NCBI GenBank assembly: GCA_019359245.1
Contig: JAHHHR010000001.1
Span: 310,001 to 374,000 of the forward strand
Source of the DNA: Nostoc desertorum CM1-VF14
Lineage (GTDB): Bacteria; Cyanobacteriota; Cyanobacteriia; Cyanobacteriales; Nostocaceae
Length of the DNA stretch: 64,000 nucleotides
Direction of reading: 5' to 3'
The notes beneath the pieces are model-generated. The model was not told the origin of the DNA and searched no databases. It saw only the letters and a program-made list of their open reading frames with translations. Positions within the stretch are counted from its first letter, which is position 1; the number at the start of each line of letters is the position of its first letter. Both the position numbers and the translations under genes were made by a program. Positions 26,207-36,432 of the stretch are shown piece after piece.

Positions 26207-27962
26207 TATCCTGCATTGCTGCGGCGAGTTTTTCTAGATTTTGACGAACAGTGACACTACGGAGATGATCTACACCCCAGACTCGTTCACAAATATCTAA
26301 AGCTTGCAAATAAAGCGGTTCTGCTTCACTGTAACGTCTAGTTTCACGATAAATTTCTGCCAGATTATTGAGGCTTTCGGCAACATTGGGATGATTTTCT
26401 CCCAATAGGTGCTTATCAAGTTCTAAGGCTTTTATACATAAAGGTTCTGCTTCATTAAAACGCCCCTGCTCCCTGTACATATAACTCAGGGCGTAGATAG
26501 TATCTGCTAAAAGCGGATGCGCCTTTTGCAATAGACGCTCCTTCAGTTCCAAGGATTCCAAAAATAAAGATTCCGCTTGATCGTAGCGTCCTTGAGCGCG
26601 GTATATCAATCCTAAATTGTGTAAATCTGTTGCAACATCAGGATTCTCTTCTCCCAAAAATCGCTTATCTAATTCTATTGCTTGGAGCGACAACGGTTCA
26701 GCTTCAGTGTAACGCCCTTGATGATAATAAAGTAGCGCTAAATTATTTAGTATAAGAGCCAAAGAAAGATGATTTTCGCTAACCAAACGTTTTTCGAGTT
26801 CTAATGATTGCAGATACAGAGGTTCTGCTTCTTCATAACGCCCTTGTTCATCATATAGTAATGCCAAATTGTTGAGACTGGCGGCGACATCGGCATGGTT
26901 TTCTCCTAACAGACCTTTCCTCAGTTCCAAAGCTTGTTGATATAAAAGTTCCGCTTTAGTATATTGTCCAGTAGATTTGTAGAGTCCTGCCAAATTATTC
27001 AAGCTAGTAGCGAAAGAAGGGTGATTGTCTCCTAACAAGTGTTTCGTTAGTTCCAAAGCTTGTTTATATAGTGGTTCCGCTTCGCTGTAACGTCCTGTTG
27101 CACGATATATTCCTGCTAAATTGTTGAAGTTAGTAGCTAAGTCTATCTGCAAACCTAATTCATTTTGTAGTTCAATTGCCTTACGCCAGTACTTTATTGC
27201 TAGTTCTTGTTCTTCTTGATAATTCTGAGACTCACCCCGCTCTAATCTGCTACGGTAAATATCGCCTAATCTTGAGTATAAAGTAGCCAAGGTGGGATCT
27301 TTAGTTCCGCGTTCCTGTTCTACTTTCTCGATTAACCCTTGTAAATCTTGGATGGGCAAGAAAAAGGAGTTATCTTCATTAGTATCTGTGCTGGCTAATT
27401 CTGTGTCTCTAAAAACAAAGCGTATATGTTCTAGTTCTTTACCAGGAATAGCATTTGTCTTTTTAGATTCAAACCGAAATACCCCGTTGCGCCAACTCCA
27501 AAAATCAGGGGCTTTTTTAATCAGGCTGACTAAAATTTGGTTAGTTACCCAAAGTACAATCGCAAAGGGAAACTCGCGCAATCCCTCCCTTGTCCACTGT
27601 AAATAACCAAAAAATTTCTCTTGTTCTGATTGCTCATTTCCCAATCGGAGAAAATAAAGTTGTTCAGCACCCGTCACAGTAATCACCGCCGGGTTTTGCT
27701 GACGAAGATATTCTTCTTGTTGTACCAGTTGGTTAAGAGCAGCTTTGAGGCTCGGCTCTTGACGTGCTAAAGTTACTCGATATGTATGGAAAGCGGATTG
27801 TAGTTCAGCTTCATATTGGGCAATAATCTCATCACGAAAATTAGCATCATTACAAACTGCAATCAGTAAATTTAGTCCCCGTTTTTGAGCTTCAATAGAA
27901 ACAATTAAATCATCATATGCATCTTGATTTTCTCCCTCATCAAATAATTCTTCATTTAACAT
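26181..27962 (-). CDS. TPR (kinesin-light-chain-type) repeat protein with N-terminal accessory domain
   Basis: 593 residues. Residues about 1-190 form a domain (RGLNLLIAVCNDANFRDEII, AVITVTGAEQLYFLRLGNE, TREGLREFPFAIVLWVTNQI, DFWSWRNGVFRFE) that I know from cyanobacterial TPR proteins and that resembles an ATPase core without its own P-loop. From about 245 to 575 there are seven 42-residue TPRs of kinesin-light-chain type (NLAGIYRATGRYSEAEPLYK and variants). It overlaps the upstream ATPase gene by 11 bases. A sensor or scaffold partner of that ATPase is likely. Confidence 0.8.
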   Translation of the reverse strand: MLNEELFDEGENQDAYDDLIVSIEAQKRGLNLLIAVCNDANFRDEIIAQYEAELQSAFHTYRVTLARQEPSLKAALNQLVQQEEYLRQQNPAVITVTGAEQLYFLRLGNEQSEQEKFFGYLQWTREGLREFPFAIVLWVTNQILVSLIKKAPDFWSWRNGVFRFESKKTNAIPGKELEHIRFVFRDTELASTDTNEDNSFFLPIQDLQGLIEKVEQERGTKDPTLATLYSRLGDIYRSRLERGESQNYQEEQELAIKYWRKAIELQNELGLQIDLATNFNNLAGIYRATGRYSEAEPLYKQALELTKHLLGDNHPSFATSLNNLAGLYKSTGQYTKAELLYQQALELRKGLLGENHADVAASLNNLALLYDEQGRYEEAEPLYLQSLELEKRLVSENHLSLALILNNLALLYYHQGRYTEAEPLSLQAIELDKRFLGEENPDVATDLHNLGLIYRAQGRYDQAESLFLESLELKERLLQKAHPLLADTIYALSYMYREQGRFNEAEPLCIKALELDKHLLGENHPNVAESLNNLAEIYRETRRYSEAEPLYLQALDICERVWGVDHLRSVTVRQNLEKLAAAMQDNGECDCIT

Positions 27963-29244
27963 TAATTGCTCCCTGTCTTTTCAGGCTTTCGATGATAATT
28001 GGATGAACATCATACCAAGTTTCCTCAGTGCGATATTCTAGAACATATAGCCCATGAAGTAAATCCAAAAATTCTGCTTGTTTGGGGTCATTAGGCATAA
28101 ATTGTTCATAGACACTCTGCAAAATATCTGTATCAACTTTTCCTAAACGTATGGAAAAATCATTACGGATTTTATTGATTGCTTGAAGGAGAATTTTATC
28201 GTCAATAATAACTTCGGCTGAGGGATTTCTGCGGATAGTCCGCAAACAAATACGACAACATTCCTTAGAGATACGAATTAACTCTCGCAATACGCCACCA
28301 CTGTAAATTACAATTTTTTCAGCTGTTTCTGCCGCGATTAATTCACTGGGAATCCGCTTTTGTAAAACTTCACCGAGGATCATTGTTGCTTCCGGGCGAG
28401 GTTCAGCATTAGGAAAGCGATTTTTACCTTTATCAAATATTTTTAAGACAGGCATCGCGACAACCTGATCGTTGGTTTCAGTGGCAATTATTGTGCTGAT
28501 GAATGTTTCCCGAAGTACTGCGATCGGGATAGTATAAATAATTTGGAAGTTTGGTTGACAAAGAGCTTTAATATTATCTCGATAAATTTCGTTAACTCTT
28601 CCTAAGTCCAGTTTATCTAAATCATCAATAATGACTAAAACGTTTTGTTTAGTTGCAGCTTGAATTAGAGCAGCAATTTCATTAATTCTGGCAACTAAAT
28701 CTGATAACTTGCGTTCAAATTCTTGCTTAATTTCATCCCGAACGCTAGCATCAGCTTTTAATTTAGAGCTAATCAACTTTAGGAGGTCAAAACCTACCCC
28801 AGCTTCTATCTGTATATTTGATTCTTCAGTGCGGGTGCGAGTAGCGAACCAATTATAAAGAGCTTCTTTAGTAGATTGCGGAATATCAACTCGGCGTGCT
28901 TCTGCCTCTGTCATTAAATTAACTGCGATCGCAAACAGTATATTAATATGATTAACGGCCGACATTTCGATTTTGTCAGCAATAGAAAAGAGGACTACAA
29001 AATATTTATTTTGAATTTGTCGGCTAAACTCAGCTAACAAGGTAGACTTACCACATCCCCGATGTCCTGTAAAGACAATTTTGCCATCTCCATTGGGACT
29101 ATCTTCAACTAATTGGTTCAGGTCTGCAATTAAATCATCGCCATATTCGACTCGAAATCTTTCCATTTCGTTCCGTTCCATCAACGGAAAGAGTTCGAGA
29201 TTGCTGTATGCTTCTTGAAAGGAGTTTAATAAGTCTTGAGACAT
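27952..29244 (-). CDS. P-loop ATPase of AAA/STAND-like type
   Basis: 430 residues. Walker A is G60-HRGCGKST, Walker B is VLVIIDDLDKLD near residue 206. A basic helical segment and a winged-helix-like end (FLDLLHGLYVLEYRTEETWY, DVHPIIIESLKRQG) follow, as in orc/cdc6- or STAND-like ATPases. First gene of a two-gene unit with the TPR protein. Function unknown; relatives pair an ATP switch with a repeat sensor. Confidence 0.8.
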   Translation of the reverse strand: MSQDLLNSFQEAYSNLELFPLMERNEMERFRVEYGDDLIADLNQLVEDSPNGDGKIVFTGHRGCGKSTLLAEFSRQIQNKYFVVLFSIADKIEMSAVNHINILFAIAVNLMTEAEARRVDIPQSTKEALYNWFATRTRTEESNIQIEAGVGFDLLKLISSKLKADASVRDEIKQEFERKLSDLVARINEIAALIQAATKQNVLVIIDDLDKLDLGRVNEIYRDNIKALCQPNFQIIYTIPIAVLRETFISTIIATETNDQVVAMPVLKIFDKGKNRFPNAEPRPEATMILGEVLQKRIPSELIAAETAEKIVIYSGGVLRELIRISKECCRICLRTIRRNPSAEVIIDDKILLQAINKIRNDFSIRLGKVDTDILQSVYEQFMPNDPKQAEFLDLLHGLYVLEYRTEETWYDVHPIIIESLKRQGAINVK

Positions 29245-29765
29245 TGGATAGTGCCGTAAACATGGGAACTATTCATATAATGGCTCATGATTTTTAAAGT
29301 AGAAATTCAAATAATTATAAATTTTCTAACTCTGTTAATAAATAATTACTAGGTGAATACTGTCTTATATTTTCAAAGAAGATACTCTACCTTCCACAAT
29401 CCCAACCGAGAAATAAGTAATAGAGGTGAATCTAGATAAAAACGAATAATAGATTATACATTCAATAAATAAAAATAAATTATAAAGTATACATTTGAAA
29501 TAGTGAAAGCTACCTAATAGATAAATAAAATTAAATTTTCTGCATTCTATATTTGTGTCTCTTCTGAGTATTATTGCAACAGTAGCAGTCTCCGTTACAA
29601 CATAGGTCGTCTACATTGAAACATTTATGATTTTTGGGCATTAGGATTTTAATTAGTCCAGCGATCGCAAATAGACTAAAGGTGTCTTCAACGAAGACAC
29701 AGAGGGAAGGGAGCAGAGAGAAATGACCCCATCAAGAACTGCTCCCTTGCCTCTTTTTGAAATTT
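29245..29765. other. AT-rich intergenic region
   Basis: About 520 bases between the ATPase promoter side and the end of the dehydrogenase gene. An 8-bp perfect hairpin (GTGTCTTC/GAAGACAC, 29682-29700) and one HIP1 octamer are the only features seen. Confidence 0.45.
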
Positions 29766-30998
29766 TCATTCTTTTGATTGGGTAATGCGGAGAATTTTAT
29801 CCTGCTGTGAAGGACAACTTCCTCGCCCATCACAATTACTGGTTGTGATATACAATTCGCCATCTGGCCCCATAATTGCCTCTCGAAGTCGTCCGTATTG
29901 ACCTTGTAAATACACCTCATGACGCTGGACTTGCTGGGGTGACTGTGGGTTAAAGACGACACGCTGCAAGTGTTCGGAGCGGAGGGTAGGAATGATTAAG
30001 CTACCCTTCCATTCTGGAATAGAATTTCCTGTATAAATTGCTGCTCCGCCTGGAGGTAAAGCTTCACGCCAAACAATGGAAGGAGTTACAAGTCCTTCCC
30101 CTGATTCACAACGGTAGATGGTGGGCCAGCCGAGGTTGTCGCCTGCTCTTGCTACGCTGACTTTATCGTGACCACTTCTGCCTAACTCACCACTGGGACC
30201 ATGATCTGTTACCCATAGTGTTGATGCATCGTACCAATCAAACCCTTGAGTGTTGCGAATACCAGTGATATATACGGGATTTTTAAACGGATTGTCTTGC
30301 GGTACTTGTCCATCTGGCGTTACACGCAAAATCTTTCCAGCAAGGCTATTAACATCCTGGGAACTTTGCGGATCTCTCGCATCGCCAGTCCCAATGTAGA
30401 GCATTCCATCAGCACCAAAGCGAATGCGACCACCGTTGTGATACACTGCCACAGGAATATCATCAAGAATTATTCTATCTGACGAGGCACTAAGCCCATT
30501 TTGGGATAATTGCCATCGTTCAACGCGATTGACCTGTGAACCATTTCTATCAGCAGTGTAGTAAACGTAAAAAAATCGATTTTCGGCAAAGTTAGGATGA
30601 GTTGCAATGCCAAGTAAACCATCTTCACCACTCTCTGCAACATCAATGGTAGCTACTGGTTTTTGAATAAGTTTACCATCCCGTACCAGCCGAACCCGTC
30701 CAGGTCGTTCAGTAACTAACATATCTTGATTTGGTAGAAAAGCTATTCCCCAAGGAACTTCAAAACCTGTTGCCACTTCTTCAACCCGCAGGTTTACCCG
30801 TCCTTGTGAACCAAAGCCATCTTTGACTAGAGTACACGCTTGATTGTTGGTAGGAGTTTGTTCACTGACTTGTTTAGTTATTTCTCTTTCTTTATTGTTA
30901 GTGTTTGCAGATTCAGACGTTGGTGAGGTGCAAGAAGAAATTCCCAGCAAAAATATACAAACAAGCAATTTTCCTGCAATAATTCTTGTCAGAATCAT
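29766..30998 (-). CDS. PQQ-type sugar (glucose/sorbosone-like) dehydrogenase lipoprotein
   Basis: 410 residues from ATG 30998, which has GGAG ten bases upstream; a longer frame to 31064 lacks this. A lipoprotein signal (IIAGKLLVCIFLLGISSC) puts the mature N-terminal Cys in the envelope. The beta-propeller shows VPWGIAFLPNQDMLVTERPG, LLGIATHPNF, YHNGGRIRFGADGMLYIGTG and LREAIMGPDGELYITTSN. It is of the soluble aldose-sugar-dehydrogenase class. Cofactor and substrate are inferred from family only. Confidence 0.85.
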   Translation of the reverse strand: MILTRIIAGKLLVCIFLLGISSCTSPTSESANTNNKEREITKQVSEQTPTNNQACTLVKDGFGSQGRVNLRVEEVATGFEVPWGIAFLPNQDMLVTERPGRVRLVRDGKLIQKPVATIDVAESGEDGLLGIATHPNFAENRFFYVYYTADRNGSQVNRVERWQLSQNGLSASSDRIILDDIPVAVYHNGGRIRFGADGMLYIGTGDARDPQSSQDVNSLAGKILRVTPDGQVPQDNPFKNPVYITGIRNTQGFDWYDASTLWVTDHGPSGELGRSGHDKVSVARAGDNLGWPTIYRCESGEGLVTPSIVWREALPPGGAAIYTGNSIPEWKGSLIIPTLRSEHLQRVVFNPQSPQQVQRHEVYLQGQYGRLREAIMGPDGELYITTSNCDGRGSCPSQQDKILRITQSKE

Positions 30999-31064
30999 AA
31001 TAATTGTCTCCAAAAAATTGCTACTTGCATAGTTTTTGAAATGGCTAAATAAATATTCATCCAT

Positions 31065-31386
31065 ATCCTGTGATTTGACAAACTTTGCGATCGCCTCAAA
31101 TTAATGGGGACTGCGAAGGTCTGACGATACAGAACTGGGGAAAATTGTTCCTGCCCCGCTGTTCATAAGCTCCCTGACGGGCAGTTGCCTCGTTCTCTCC
31201 ATAGGATCTCTGTCTTTTTAAATACATTGGCTTCCCCGCACCGTCACTCTAGGGGAAGCACCCTTGGAATTCCACGAAGTTTCGTAGTAAGGACTTAAGT
31301 CTTTACTACGAAATTACTTAACCATCAATTTTAACTTGGCAGAATACTAGCGTTTCTACAAAATATCAAGCAACAAAAAAGGTGTA
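31065..31386. repeat. Region of three palindromes
   Basis: No gene. There are three hairpins: 31151-31184 (CTGCCCC/CGGGCAG), 31230-31259 (GCTTCCCC/GGGGAAGC) and 31280-31313, a 34-base near-perfect palindrome with core TAAGGACTTAAGTCTTTA. The last type is common between Nostoc genes, from memory. A cruciform or transcript end are both possible. Confidence 0.7.
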
Positions 31387-31551
31387 TCAGGGAGTAGCCG
31401 GAGTTACTGGAGTTACTGGAGTTACCGGAGTTGCTGGTGCTGGAGTAGTAGCTGGTGGTGCGTTTGTTGGGGTTTCCGCAGCAGGTTCACAGGCTGCCAT
31501 AAATACGCTTATTCCAACTGCTGAAGCTAGAAAAATCAATTTTTTGTTCAT
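31387..31551 (-). CDS. Small lipoprotein with Thr/Pro tail
   Basis: 54 residues from ATG 31551, preceded by AAGGAA. A lipoprotein signal (KKLIFLASAVGISVFMAAC) is followed by a short Pro/Thr/Ala-rich tail made of repeated TPV units. The tail is coded by tandem GGAGTTACT-type repeats (about 31398-31440). No family known to me; likely an envelope peptide. Confidence 0.6.
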   Translation of the reverse strand: MNKKLIFLASAVGISVFMAACEPAAETPTNAPPATTPAPATPVTPVTPVTPATP

Positions 31552-31827
31552 AATTCCTTTAGTGAGAATTAAAGTGAAAAGCAAGGCAATGACTCTTTGA
31601 TGATAAGCAAAGAAAATGTTTTAAAGTTTGCTTTATCTTGAGTGATTTCAGAATGTTTGACATCCACCGATGGTTATAGTTACCACACCATAACGGCTTC
31701 TTCAACTGCATTCTTAAAATTCGGTTTATTGCTAATTTGCTCAAAGTTACAGAGTGCATTTAGCGTTGTTTTTGGAAAAAACCTATTTTTTCTAGATATG
31801 CCCATAAGGACAAATAATTCATTCCAC

Positions 31828-32106
31828 TCAATTGCTGGCAAATGCAATAGCACTTAGGAGGGCGTTTTCTGCTTGCCGCGAATCTAACCGGGTTTGTTGC
31901 ACTACAATCGGTATATCAGATGTAATGACACTGCCAAAATCAGTATCATAGGGTATCGGTTCTGTTTTGGTAAGGTCATTGAAGCGAACATGCTTGGTGC
32001 GTCGGGCAAGAACAGTTACTTGGTAAGGGCCAACAGGTTCGCGATCGCTGTAATAAATCATAATTTCTACATGGGCATCCTTGTCGTTAGCATTAAGAAC
32101 ACACAC
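31828..32106 (-). pseudogene. Sensory rhodopsin transducer-like gene, 5' truncated
   Basis: 92 codons from a GTG. The sequence matches the Anabaena sensory rhodopsin transducer: HVEIMIYYSDREPVGPYQVT, LARRTKHVRFNDL, PIVVQQTRLDSRQAENALLS. Homology continues upstream of the GTG for a few residues (SHETVCVLNAN), then is lost at about 32120; the first 25-30 residues of the family are absent, and the frame meets a stop at about 32152. No rhodopsin gene is in the window. Either a decayed copy or a shortened protein. Confidence 0.8.
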
Positions 32107-32781
32107 AGTTTCATGACTATTTGTGCTTTGGGTTACACACTTTAGCCATCTCTATGATTAAGAACAAATGTGATTCAAAAGTGACTGCAAACCAATTTTG
32201 GTAAATCTTCTCTCTTATTTCCGTGAGACTTAAATTTTAATTCTGTTTGCTTTACTATTTTTGGCTCTACTTACCATAAACACCTCCTGTCATCTATCAG
32301 TAGGGTAAAATATATAACTCTTCAGAAGTATTGACATTTTAAATTTTTCAATAATTCATCTTGCATATTCTGAAAAAAAGTTATAAATTATTAGTTTATA
32401 GGGGAATAATCTGACTTATTAGTGTCAAAAACTAATCCTGCTCAAGTAAATATACCGTAACCAGTTTTAACTTCATGCAAATCCTAAACAGCACTGAAGA
32501 TATATTTTTATTTGGTAAAGCTTAAGATTCTGGACATGAAACGGAACCATAAATAATCTAAAAATATATCTTGTGTGGCTGTTTTGAAGAATCATGTTAC
32601 TGCTTGTGATAATAACAACTATAATTCACCAAAACAGTAATCGATTATAAGCGAATTAACTATCAATAAATTTGGATAAATGCCAGCATATTTATTCATC
32701 GTTAGTTGATTAATTTTTTCCAAATTATATTTGCTATTCAAAGAATCGTTTTTGTTATGCTGAGAATAGCAAAAAGAGAAA
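32107..32781. other. AT-rich intergenic region upstream of the invertase
   Basis: 675 bases. Apart from the relic of the transducer 5' part at the left edge, I see no gene, repeat or strong hairpin. The invertase promoter should lie near the right end. Confidence 0.45.
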
Positions 32782-34284
32782 ATGAAGACGCGTCTACCAC
32801 AACTTTACAATCCCAATGGAGCTATTTTGGCGATGCACCTAAACGAATTAGAAACTACTGAAAATTTAAAAGAAGTCGAAGAAGCGTGGCGAACACTAGA
32901 AAAATCAATTCTCTATTATCAGGGTCGCCCCGTTGGGACGGTAGCCGCTTATGATGCATCTGTAGAGGCTCTGAATTATGACCAGTGCTTTGTTCGGGAT
33001 TTTGTCTCATCAGGTCTAATTTTTCTAATCAAAGGTAGAACAGATATTGTTCGTAATTTCTTAGAAGAAACCTTAAAGTTACAGCCTAAAGAAAGAGCAT
33101 TAGATGCCTATAAGCCTGGACGAGGATTAATACCAGCTAGCTTTAAAGTTGTATCTGAGAATGGGCAAGAATATTTAGAAGCAGATTTTGGTGAACATGC
33201 GATCGCTAGAGTTACACCAGTAGATTCTTGTCTATGGTGGATTATTTTGTTGCGTGCTTATGTAGTTGCCACAGAAGACTTTTCTCTAGCCTATCAACCT
33301 GAATTCCAAAATGGGATCAGGTTAATCATGGAAATCTGCTTGGCGAATCGTTTTGATATGTACCCAACGCTGTTGGTTCCAGATGGCGCTTGTATGATTG
33401 ACCGTCGTATGGGCATTTATGGGCATCCTATAGAACTACAAGTTCTCTTTTACACGGCATTGCGTGCATCTCGTGAATTGCTAATTTGCCAAGGCAATTC
33501 CGATGTTGTTGAAGCCATTGATAATAGGTTGCCTCTTTTATGTGCTCATATTCGCCAGCATTATTGGATAGATATTAATCGTCTGAATGCTATTTATCGC
33601 TTTAAAAGTGAAGAATATGGCAAGGGTGCTGTTAATCTGTTTAACATCTATGTAGATTCTGTTCCCTATTATGAATTGGACAAATGGCTGCCGAGAAAAG
33701 GTGGTTATCTAGCAGGTAATGTCGGGCCGTCGCAGCTAGATACTCGCTTCTTTTCACTCGGAAACTTAATGGCAATCATTTCAGACTTAGCTACCGAAGA
33801 ACAGTCACAAGCAATTATGACTCTCATTGAGGATCGATGGGATGATTTGGTGGGAGATATGCCAATGAAAATTTGTTTCCCAGCTTTGGAACATGAAGAA
33901 TACAGAATTGTAACTGGATGTGACCCCAAAAATATCCCTTGGTCGTATCATAATGCTGGTAGTTGGCCTGTTTTAATGTGGATGTTAGCGGCTGCGGCTG
34001 TGAAAACTAACAAAACAAGCCTTGCACAAAAAGCTATTGAAACTGCCCAAGGACGGCTCAGTACAGATGAATGGCCAGAGTATTACGATGGTAAGAAAGG
34101 GCGGCTAATTGGCAAACAAGCTAGGAAATATCAAACTTGGACAATTACTGGCTTCTTATTGGCAAAAGAATTGATGGCGAACCCTACTTATTTACCATTA
34201 ATCAGCTTTGAAAAATTACCAGCAGAACAGGTTTCTAGAGCATGTGAGTTTGAAATCGCCAGTGTAGACCCCTATATGCAATAA
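32782..34284 (+). CDS. invB: Alkaline/neutral invertase (GH100)
   Basis: 500 residues, typical for cyanobacterial GH100 enzymes, which split sucrose to glucose and fructose in the cytoplasm. Signatures are [19 protein letters not shown] (catalytic Asp region), [59 protein letters not shown] and [20 protein letters not shown]. In Anabaena the InvB enzyme is needed for diazotrophic growth in heterocysts; the same role here is inference. Confidence 0.92.
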   Translation: MKTRLPQLYNPNGAILAMHLNELETTENLKEVEEAWRTLEKSILYYQGRPVGTVAAYDASVEALNYDQCFVRDFVSSGLIFLIKGRTDIVRNFLEETLKLQPKERALDAYKPGRGLIPASFKVVSENGQEYLEADFGEHAIARVTPVDSCLWWIILLRAYVVATEDFSLAYQPEFQNGIRLIMEICLANRFDMYPTLLVPDGACMIDRRMGIYGHPIELQVLFYTALRASRELLICQGNSDVVEAIDNRLPLLCAHIRQHYWIDINRLNAIYRFKSEEYGKGAVNLFNIYVDSVPYYELDKWLPRKGGYLAGNVGPSQLDTRFFSLGNLMAIISDLATEEQSQAIMTLIEDRWDDLVGDMPMKICFPALEHEEYRIVTGCDPKNIPWSYHNAGSWPVLMWMLAAAAVKTNKTSLAQKAIETAQGRLSTDEWPEYYDGKKGRLIGKQARKYQTWTITGFLLAKELMANPTYLPLISFEKLPAEQVSRACEFEIASVDPYMQ

Positions 34285-34501
34285 TTCGTAATTTCTAATG
34301 ACGCTCCTGCGTCGCTAACGCTGCGCTAACGTAATTCGTAATTAAATGACAGTTCCAGACAGGAATTTAGACCCTGATTGAAACAAAAGCACCTATAAAC
34401 AAGGGGGAATTAAACCTGAAAATTACGAATTACGAATTACGAATTAGTAAAGAGTTGGGAGTTAGAATACAAAAGCCTCCTGACTCCTGAATCATCTTTC
34501 C
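34285..34501. repeat. Repeat-filled gap
   Basis: It holds a GC-rich palindromic repeat (34301-34331, GACGCTCCTGCGTCGCTAAC) and ATTACGA heptamers (three copies near 34422-34445), plus AATTCGTAATT inverses. No gene. Confidence 0.65.
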
Positions 34502-35911
34502 ATGACAAACCCCCGTCAACTAGCTTTTATCGCCCTACGAGATGTTCACAAGGGGGCTTATGCTGATGTTGCCCTAGATAGAGTGCTGCAAAAAGTCAGT
34601 TTGGCTGATAACGATCGCCGCTTGGTGACAGAATTGGTTTATGGGAGCGTCAGAAGGCAACGCACTCTTGATACTCTCATTGATCAACTCGCCAAAAAGA
34701 AATCTCATCAACAACCCCTAGACCTCCGCACCATTTTACATCTGGGTTTCTACCAGCTGCGTTATCAAGAGCGTATTCCCGCTTCAGCCGCTGTTAATAC
34801 CACCGTTCAACTCGCTAAAGAAAACGGTTTTTCTGGGCTAACAGGTTTTGTTAACGGTCTATTACGCCAGTATCTTAGAAGAGCAGGGGGAGCAGGGGAA
34901 GATGAGGGAGCAGGGGGAGCAAAGGAAGAAAATACTCCCTCATCTCTCCGTACTGATCCGTTACAACTTCCAGAAAATCCAGTGGAACGCTTGGGCATTT
35001 TACACAGCTTTCCTGACTGGATTATTCAAGTTTGGTTAGAACAATTGGGTTTGGTTGAGACAGAACAATTGTGTGAATGGATGAATCAATCACCGACAAT
35101 TGACTTGCGTATCAACCCTCTTCGCACTTCCATCGAGGAAGTTGAGGCGGCTTTGCAATCTGTTGGTATTCTGGTGAGACGGATTCCTCATTTACCGCAA
35201 GCTTTACGATTTATTGGTAATAGTGGATCAATTCAAAAACTACCTGGTTTCAAAGAAGGTTGGTGGACTGTACAAGATGGTAGCGCCCAATTAGTAAGCC
35301 ATTTGCTCGACCCTCAACCAGGTGAGGTGGTAATTGATGCCTGTGCTGCACCAGGGGGTAAAACAACCCACATGGCTGAGTTAATGGCAGATAAAGGAAA
35401 AATTTGGGCTTGCGATCGCACTCCTTCTCGTCTTCGTAAACTTCAAGAAAATTCTCAACGGCTAAATTTACAATCTATTCAAATTTACACTGGCGACAGC
35501 CGCCACTTCAACCAATTTCAAAACACCGCAGACCGCGTATTACTGGATGCTCCGTGTTCTGGATTAGGAACCATGCACCGTCATGCTGATGCTCGTTGGC
35601 GACAGACACCAGAATCTGTCCGTGAACTTTCGGTGCTGCAAAAAGAATTATTAACACATACATCAACTTTTGTCAAAGCTGGTGGTGTACTAGTTTATGC
35701 CACCTGTACATTGCATCCAGCAGAAAACGAAGAAGTAATTTCGGCATTTTTAGCTGAGTCACCTCATTGGCAAATCGAGTCTCCAAGCGACTTTGAATCG
35801 CCTGTTTCTGCATATAGCACCCCTCAAGGTTGGTTTAAAGTTTGGCCCCATAGACAGGACATGGATGGCTTTTTTATCGTGCGCTTAAGAAAAACCAATA
35901 ATTCCGAGTGA
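34502..35911 (+). CDS. rsmB: 16S rRNA m5C967 methyltransferase
   Basis: 469 residues. The N-terminal NusB-like RNA-binding domain spans about 1-120 and the Rossmann methyltransferase domain about 220-465. SAM motif is DACAAPGGKTTHMAE. The catalytic cysteines are Cys352 in DAPCSGLG and Cys402 in YATCTLHP. Residues about 126-150 (RRAGGAGEDEGAGGAKEE) are a low-complexity insert from a G-rich repeat at 34879-34950, placed in the linker between domains. Confidence 0.92.
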   Translation: MTNPRQLAFIALRDVHKGAYADVALDRVLQKVSLADNDRRLVTELVYGSVRRQRTLDTLIDQLAKKKSHQQPLDLRTILHLGFYQLRYQERIPASAAVNTTVQLAKENGFSGLTGFVNGLLRQYLRRAGGAGEDEGAGGAKEENTPSSLRTDPLQLPENPVERLGILHSFPDWIIQVWLEQLGLVETEQLCEWMNQSPTIDLRINPLRTSIEEVEAALQSVGILVRRIPHLPQALRFIGNSGSIQKLPGFKEGWWTVQDGSAQLVSHLLDPQPGEVVIDACAAPGGKTTHMAELMADKGKIWACDRTPSRLRKLQENSQRLNLQSIQIYTGDSRHFNQFQNTADRVLLDAPCSGLGTMHRHADARWRQTPESVRELSVLQKELLTHTSTFVKAGGVLVYATCTLHPAENEEVISAFLAESPHWQIESPSDFESPVSAYSTPQGWFKVWPHRQDMDGFFIVRLRKTNNSE

Positions 35912-35968
35912 ATACTGTTTGGGATTGTACGATTTGATGGTGGCCTGAATCTACCGGAGGAGGCAGCA

Positions 35969-36391
35969 ATGGTTACCCATTCCAATGTCAAAAGCTTAGT
36001 TAAGATCCTGATTGGAGCCGCCTGGATTGATGGCAGAATCCAGCCAGAAGAACGGCAATATCTTCGCGAAATAGCTCAAGCAAAAGGTTTAGCTAACGAT
36101 CCCGAAATTAAGCCTTGGCTGTACGAATTAGTTCCTGTACAGCCAAAAGAATGCTATGACTGGGTGCGGGAGTATTTAGGCGATCGCCCCAGCCTTGAAG
36201 ATTGTGAAAATCTGATTGAAGCCATCAGTGGCTTAATTTATAGCGATGGCGAAGTTGCCGTCGAAGAAGCTAGACTCCTGACGGAGTTACAGGATATAGC
36301 CAAGCCCAATGGCTCAAATCAACCAGCTCACACTGCACTTCTTAAACAAATTCAAAAGCTTTACCGCCGTTGGGTTGAAGTGCAAAACTAA
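35969..36391 (+). CDS. TerB-like protein
   Basis: 140 residues, all helical. Two repeats of the acidic TerB motif are seen: LIGAAWIDGRIQPEERQYLR and ISGLIYSDGEVAVEEARLL. The family binds metals or acts in tellurite-type stress, but the role in cyanobacteria is unknown. GGAGGAGG before ATG is a very strong ribosome site. It follows rsmB by 57 bases and may share its transcript. Confidence 0.8.
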   Translation: MVTHSNVKSLVKILIGAAWIDGRIQPEERQYLREIAQAKGLANDPEIKPWLYELVPVQPKECYDWVREYLGDRPSLEDCENLIEAISGLIYSDGEVAVEEARLLTELQDIAKPNGSNQPAHTALLKQIQKLYRRWVEVQN

Positions 36392-36432
36392 TCATAGTCA
36401 AAAGTCCATAGTCTAATAACTAATAACCCTTA

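Noticed and set aside
31382..31600. 72-codon plus-strand frame rich in GVTGVTGV
   Set aside because: It is the antisense of the small lipoprotein, which has a clear signal sequence, lipobox and ribosome site on the minus strand.
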